Positions 63,888 to 64,000 of a stretch of DNA of 64,000 nt are shown here, piece after piece. Position 1 is the stretch's first letter; every line of letters begins with the position of its first letter. The notes under the pieces were generated by a model, which was given only the letters and a program-made list of their open reading frames with translations, ran no database searches and had not been told where the DNA came from. Made by a program: the position numbers and the translations under genes. Source of the stretch: Luteitalea pratensis (lineage in GTDB: Bacteria > Acidobacteriota > Vicinamibacteria > Vicinamibacterales > Vicinamibacteraceae); assembly GCF_001618865.1 (NCBI RefSeq), contig NZ_CP015136.1:3383001-3447000 (forward strand), in the 5' to 3' direction.

Positions 63888-64000
63888 ATGTACACGTTCA
63901 ACGATCAACTCACGACGGACCAGAAACTCGCGCTGCTTGATGAATGGATCGCGGGCACCATGAAGGCTGTGGCCGACTCGGCACCGGACGGAGACCATCC
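63888..64000 (+). CDS. Start of an unidentified gene (partial at window end)
   Basis: ATG 63888 has AAGGAG 11 bases upstream. The 37 visible codons start MYTFNDQLTTDQKLALLDEW. The family is not recognisable; the gene continues beyond the window. It follows short direct repeats of GCAACAGGCGA (about 63828-63855). It is immediately right of the copy 6 core, so it may be the first gene of the next island or of the chromosome. Confidence 0.45.
   Translation, partial: MYTFNDQLTTDQKLALLDEWIAGTMKAVADSAPDGDH

Overview
The window is high-GC bacterial DNA, most like Acidobacteriota (Vicinamibacteria/Luteitalea-like). This rests on gene content only: Ser/Thr kinases fused to TolB-type propellers or TPRs, paired with ECF sigma factors; membrane-anchored winged-helix regulators with propellers or TPRs; an Oar-like TonB-dependent receptor; a 'VWFA-related' secreted protein; and many secreted PD40, PKD and YVTN propellers. 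No rRNA, complete tRNA, CRISPR array or core housekeeping cluster is present, so this is an accessory region.

Layout. 0.2-8.3 kb: PP2C phosphatase, winged-helix/propeller regulator, small zinc metalloprotease, lipoprotein and a divergent winged-helix/NB-ARC/TPR regulator. 9.1-19 kb: kinase-propeller, a PAP2 remnant next to an IS1182-like transposase, ECF sigma, an EF-hand-like secreted protein, a LuxR fragment and a frameshifted collagen-like/S74 fibre protein. 19.8-29.7 kb: ECF sigma + kinase operon, then a co-directional block with a repeat protein, an HELTHAWQ zincin-like membrane protein, and a LodA/LodB quinoprotein-oxidase pair with a Tat-exported third protein. 30-41 kb: nested IS5-family elements, a secreted alpha/beta hydrolase, a second ECF + kinase-TPR operon, GNAT acetyltransferase, M20 peptidase remnant and YVTN propeller. 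41.7-57.8 kb: frameshifted Oar-like receptor with its winged-helix/TPR regulator, and a run of secreted proteins (haloperoxidase, PD40 and PKD proteins, amidohydrolase). The regulator's 5' end plus the divergent promoter region is present three times there. 58.9-64 kb: small secreted proteins, a complete IS21 element and the start of a partial gene.

The main finding is a dispersed array of six cassettes, with cores at about 8.6, 19.1, 32.0, 41.5, 58.6 and 63.7 kb. Each has a core matching, on the minus strand, the 3' end of a tmRNA or tRNA (T-arm, acceptor, CCA). The core is flanked at nearly constant distances by short direct repeats of G/ATACCCCC: four sites ending 140-145 bp to the left and two sites, 12 bp apart, starting 57-61 bp to the right. 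This geometry looks like the attP of a tyrosine integrase, yet no integrase gene lies in the window. The cassettes separate blocks of 5-17 kb of accessory genes and are bordered by IS relics and a second dispersed ~40-bp repeat. I infer an integrative-island graveyard, or a tandem array of integrase-less islands, at a tmRNA/tRNA 3' end. The last copy has a different right flank and may be an island boundary.
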